A stretch of 64,000 nucleotides of DNA from JAIVJM01 sp963816985 (GTDB taxonomy: Bacteria; Acidobacteriota; Blastocatellia; Pyrinomonadales; Pyrinomonadaceae), in contig CAWFMF010000004.1 of assembly GCA_963816985.1 (NCBI GenBank), forward strand, positions 2,046,001 through 2,110,000, written 5' to 3'. Below the pieces are notes generated by a model. It was not told where the DNA came from, searched no databases, and saw only the letters and a program-made list of their open reading frames with translations. Position numbers and translations under genes: made by a program. Within the stretch, counting starts at the first letter, position 1; each line of letters opens with the position of its first letter. Positions 62,033-64,000 of this stretch are shown in pieces.

Positions 62033-63471
62033 CGCTGGTTGTCCTCCTGCTCGTCGTGAACGTCGTCGTCGTGCGTGTAGGCCCGGCGGATGGCCGAGGG
62101 CGGGCGGGGCGGCGTCGCGCCCTCGCCGCGCGCGGGCGGTTTGTTGGCCTCGGCCTGCTCCAAAGTCTTGCGCTCCTGTTCGAGCTGCGGGCGGCGCGCG
62201 AGGTCGGCCTCGCGGTCGAAGAAGACGTCGCCGTCAATGAAGGTCATGTCCACGCGCGCGTAGACGCTCAAGGGGTGCGCGTTCCAGATGGCGAAGTCGG
62301 CGTCCTTGCCCGCCTCGATGGAGCCGACGCGGTCTTGAATGCCGAGCTGCCACGCGGGGTTCCAAGTGATGAGCTTGAGCGCTTCTTCTTCGTTCAGACC
62401 GCCGTAGCGCATCATCTTCGCGGCGTCAATGTTGAGGCGGCGCGCGCGCTCGTCGGAGTCGGAGTTGATGGAGACGTTGACGCCCTTGCGCGTCATGATC
62501 GCCGCGTTGTGGGGGATGGCGTCGTAGGCTTCTATCTTGTAGCCCCAGAAGTCGGCGAAGGTCGAAGCGCCCGCGCCGTGGCGCGCGATTTCGGTGGCGA
62601 CCTTGTAGCCTTCGAGGACGTGCTGGAAGGTGCGAATCTTGAAGCCGAACTCGTCGGCGAGGTTGATGAGCATGAAGATTTCGTCAGCGCGGTAGCAGTG
62701 CGCGTGCACGTACCGCTTGCCTTCGAGAATCTCGACTAAGGGTTCGAGCGTGATGTCGCGGCGCGGCGGGATAAGGTTCTTGTTGGTGCGCGACTGCTCG
62801 CGGTAGTCGGCCCACGCGGCGCGGTAGTCGCGGGCGCGGGTGAAGGCTTCGCGGATGACCTCTTCGACGCCCATGCGCGTCGCCGGGTAGCGGCGCGCGA
62901 GGCCGGGGACGACGAAGTTCGTCCGCTTCGGGTTCTCGCCGAGCGCGAACTTGATGCCCGGAGGCGCGCCGGGGAAGATGAACTCCTCGACGGGCCGCCC
63001 GTACTTAATCTTGACCGTCTGGCTCTGGCCGCCGATGGCGTTGCACGAGCCGTGCAAAAGGAGCAGGGAAGTGACGCCGCCCGCCAGCTCGCGGTAGAGG
63101 TTGACGGAGGTCGGGTTGAGGATGTCGCGCACGCGCGTCATCGCGGTCACGGACTGCGTGCACTCGTTGACCGAGCCGTCCATCATCGAGTGCGAGTGAG
63201 CGTCTATGATGCCCGGCAGGATGAACTTGCCCGTGCCGTCAATGACGCGCGCGTTCGCTGCGGCCTTCAGGTTCGGCCCGACGACGGCAATCTTCCCGTT
63301 CTTCACGAGAAGGTCTGTGTTCTCCAACCTCCCGCGCGTGACGGTCAGGATGGTCGCGTTGCGGATGAGCGTCTCGGTGCTCGCGCCTCCCGCCGCCGTG
63401 CGCGCCTGCCCGAAGGCCGCGCCGCCGACGAGCGAGAGTGTCAAAAGGAGCGTGAATAATCTTTTCATCAT
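62029..63471 (-). CDS. Secreted metal-dependent amidohydrolase (imidazolonepropionase-like)
   Basis: The 480-residue protein has a signal peptide (LFTLLLTLSLVGGAAFGQ). The amidohydrolase site is intact: ILPGIIDAHSHSMMDGS (HxH), YVHAHCYRADEIF, FQHVLEGYKVA, and SINSDSDERARRLNID with the catalytic Asp. The end VGSIEAGKDADFAIW is the typical family tail. A charged, His/Asp-rich C-terminal segment follows. It would hydrolyse a cyclic amide or peptide-like bond outside the cytoplasm. It overlaps the downstream paralogue and follows another member at the window edge, so three such genes appear in one operon. Confidence 0.86.
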   Translation of the reverse strand: MMKRLFTLLLTLSLVGGAAFGQARTAAGGASTETLIRNATILTVTRGRLENTDLLVKNGKIAVVGPNLKAAANARVIDGTGKFILPGIIDAHSHSMMDGSVNECTQSVTAMTRVRDILNPTSVNLYRELAGGVTSLLLLHGSCNAIGGQSQTVKIKYGRPVEEFIFPGAPPGIKFALGENPKRTNFVVPGLARRYPATRMGVEEVIREAFTRARDYRAAWADYREQSRTNKNLIPPRRDITLEPLVEILEGKRYVHAHCYRADEIFMLINLADEFGFKIRTFQHVLEGYKVATEIARHGAGASTFADFWGYKIEAYDAIPHNAAIMTRKGVNVSINSDSDERARRLNIDAAKMMRYGGLNEEEALKLITWNPAWQLGIQDRVGSIEAGKDADFAIWNAHPLSVYARVDMTFIDGDVFFDREADLARRPQLEQERKTLEQAEANKPPARGEGATPPRPPSAIRRAYTHDDDVHDEQEDNQR

Positions 63472-63485
63472 TGCTCTCCAAGAAT

Positions 63486-63559
63486 AAGTTCAAGGTTCAA
63501 AGTTCAAGATTCAAAGTTTGGAAGTCGGTTGGTGACTTTGAACTTTGAACCTTGAACTT
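63486..63559. repeat. Palindromic heptad element (element R)
   Basis: Perfect 22-bp arms (63486-63507 and 63538-63559) of agttcaa/ggttcaa units. It fills the space between two amidohydrolase-operon genes and ends 9 bases before the stop codon of the partial gene. Confidence 0.8.
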
Positions 63560-63568
63560 TGAACTTCG

Positions 63569-64000
63569 CTAGGGTACGCGCGTCCCCGTGAAGCTCGCGG
63601 GGCCGTTCGGCGAGGTGAGGGTTCCGCTGACGCGGTTGCCTGAGACGGTGCCGCTGACCGAGACGTTGAGGGTCTGCGCGAGCGTGACCGTGGTGTCGAA
63701 GCGGAAGCCTTCGGGGCCGACCGAGCCGTTGGTGATGTCGGTCGTGCCGAACTCGCTCGACAACGTGCCCGTGAGCGTCGAGCCTTGCTGCCGCAGGGTC
63801 AGAGTGGCCGGGATGGTGCGCGGGCCGACGTTGAACTCGATTTGGTAGGCCCCGGAGATGTCGGCGGGCGAGGTCGCGCCTGCCCCGTCACCGGCGGGCG
63901 TCCTTCCCCTTCCGCCGGGGTTCGTGCCGCGCGGGCCTCCGCCTCCCCCGGCGGGCGGGGCGGGGCGTGTGCCCGTGAACGTGCCGGGGCCGCGCCCGAC
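63569..64000 (-). CDS. C-terminal part of a secreted protein, probably amidohydrolase with beta-rich tail (5' end outside window)
   Basis: The frame is open from the right edge to a TAG at 63569-63571. The visible 143 residues hold a Gly/Pro-rich linker (GTRPAPPAGGGGPRGTNPGG), then a beta-rich domain of about 85 residues: ISGAYQIEFNVGPRTIPATL, LTGTLSSEFGTTDITNGSV and VSGTVSGNRVSGTLTSPNG, ending FTGTRVP. Such tails occur at the end of amidohydrolases in this phylum, which fits the two amidohydrolase genes downstream. The catalytic part is not visible, so the assignment is inference. Confidence 0.5.
   Translation of the reverse strand, partial: VGRGPGTFTGTRPAPPAGGGGGPRGTNPGGRGRTPAGDGAGATSPADISGAYQIEFNVGPRTIPATLTLRQQGSTLTGTLSSEFGTTDITNGSVGPEGFRFDTTVTLAQTLNVSVSGTVSGNRVSGTLTSPNGPASFTGTRVP

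Noticed and set aside
1398..63559. Heptad palindromes as CRISPR arrays
   Set aside because: The units are 7 bp, directly adjacent and arranged as inverted pairs. There are no repeats of 25-40 bp with regular spacers and no cas genes.

Overview
The window looks like ordinary chromosome of a high-GC, heterotrophic member of the Acidobacteriota, most like class Blastocatellia. That placement is inferred from gene content: a Kgd-type fused 2-oxoglutarate dehydrogenase E2/E1, many secreted peptidases and amidohydrolases, DUF4214 and SBBP-type surface proteins, an S8 protease with SLH modules, and MalT-like/SARP regulators. No rRNA, tRNA, CRISPR array, transposase or phage gene was recognised.

Layout. 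1-6.0 kb (+): end of a rhomboid protease, 3-hydroxyacyl-CoA dehydrogenase, enoyl-CoA hydratase, ribH-nusB, and an orphan CheA. 6.0-12.6 kb (-): outer-membrane barrel, an acetyltransferase/Tat-leader protein/amidase operon, an alpha/beta hydrolase, a P-loop kinase with a membrane hydrolase, and an AT-richer membrane-anchored HNH protein. 12.8-18.2 kb (+): kgd and an M29-like lipoprotein. 18.16-18.65 kb: a four-helix-bundle gene enclosed by perfect 36-bp inverted repeats. 18.6-24.4 kb (-): secreted protein, argE-like, hutF, DUF885. 24.6-33.4 kb: MBL hydrolase (+) and two large surface proteins (-) sharing a C-terminal DUF4214. 33.6-45.3 kb (+): metZ-like, TauE/SafE, PhzF, hydrolase, two MalT-like ATPases (one with a SARP output domain), and an S8 protease with 14 octapeptide repeats and an SLH region. 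45.9-64 kb: cyclophilin, c-type cytochrome, zinc-ribbon membrane protein, M28 peptidase, DUF3352-like protein, thioesterase, XRE regulator with membrane partner, BlaI with a BlaR1-like/NodB fusion, Tat deacetylase, OmpA-family protein and an amidohydrolase operon running off the edge.

The most unusual signal is non-coding. About 18 intergenic palindromes punctuate the window. In most, the arms are tandem 7-bp units (for example gtgataa, cagtagt, aaaggca, gtcagaa, gtaaacc, agttcaa), and many start on or within a few bases of a stop codon. Several families recur with or without shared loops. One copy (18163-18652) carries a complete four-helix-bundle (23S rRNA IVP/S23-like) gene whose ribosome-binding site and stop codon lie at or in the repeat sequence, and a related ORF-less hairpin lies at 35561-35636. 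I propose that these form a mobile palindromic element family, with the four-helix-bundle copy as a gene-bearing member.

Five single-base (+1) frameshifts interrupt four otherwise intact genes (ribH, kgd, metZ, and twice in a DUF4214 protein). The pattern is more consistent with consensus errors than with decay, so those genes are annotated as one unit each.
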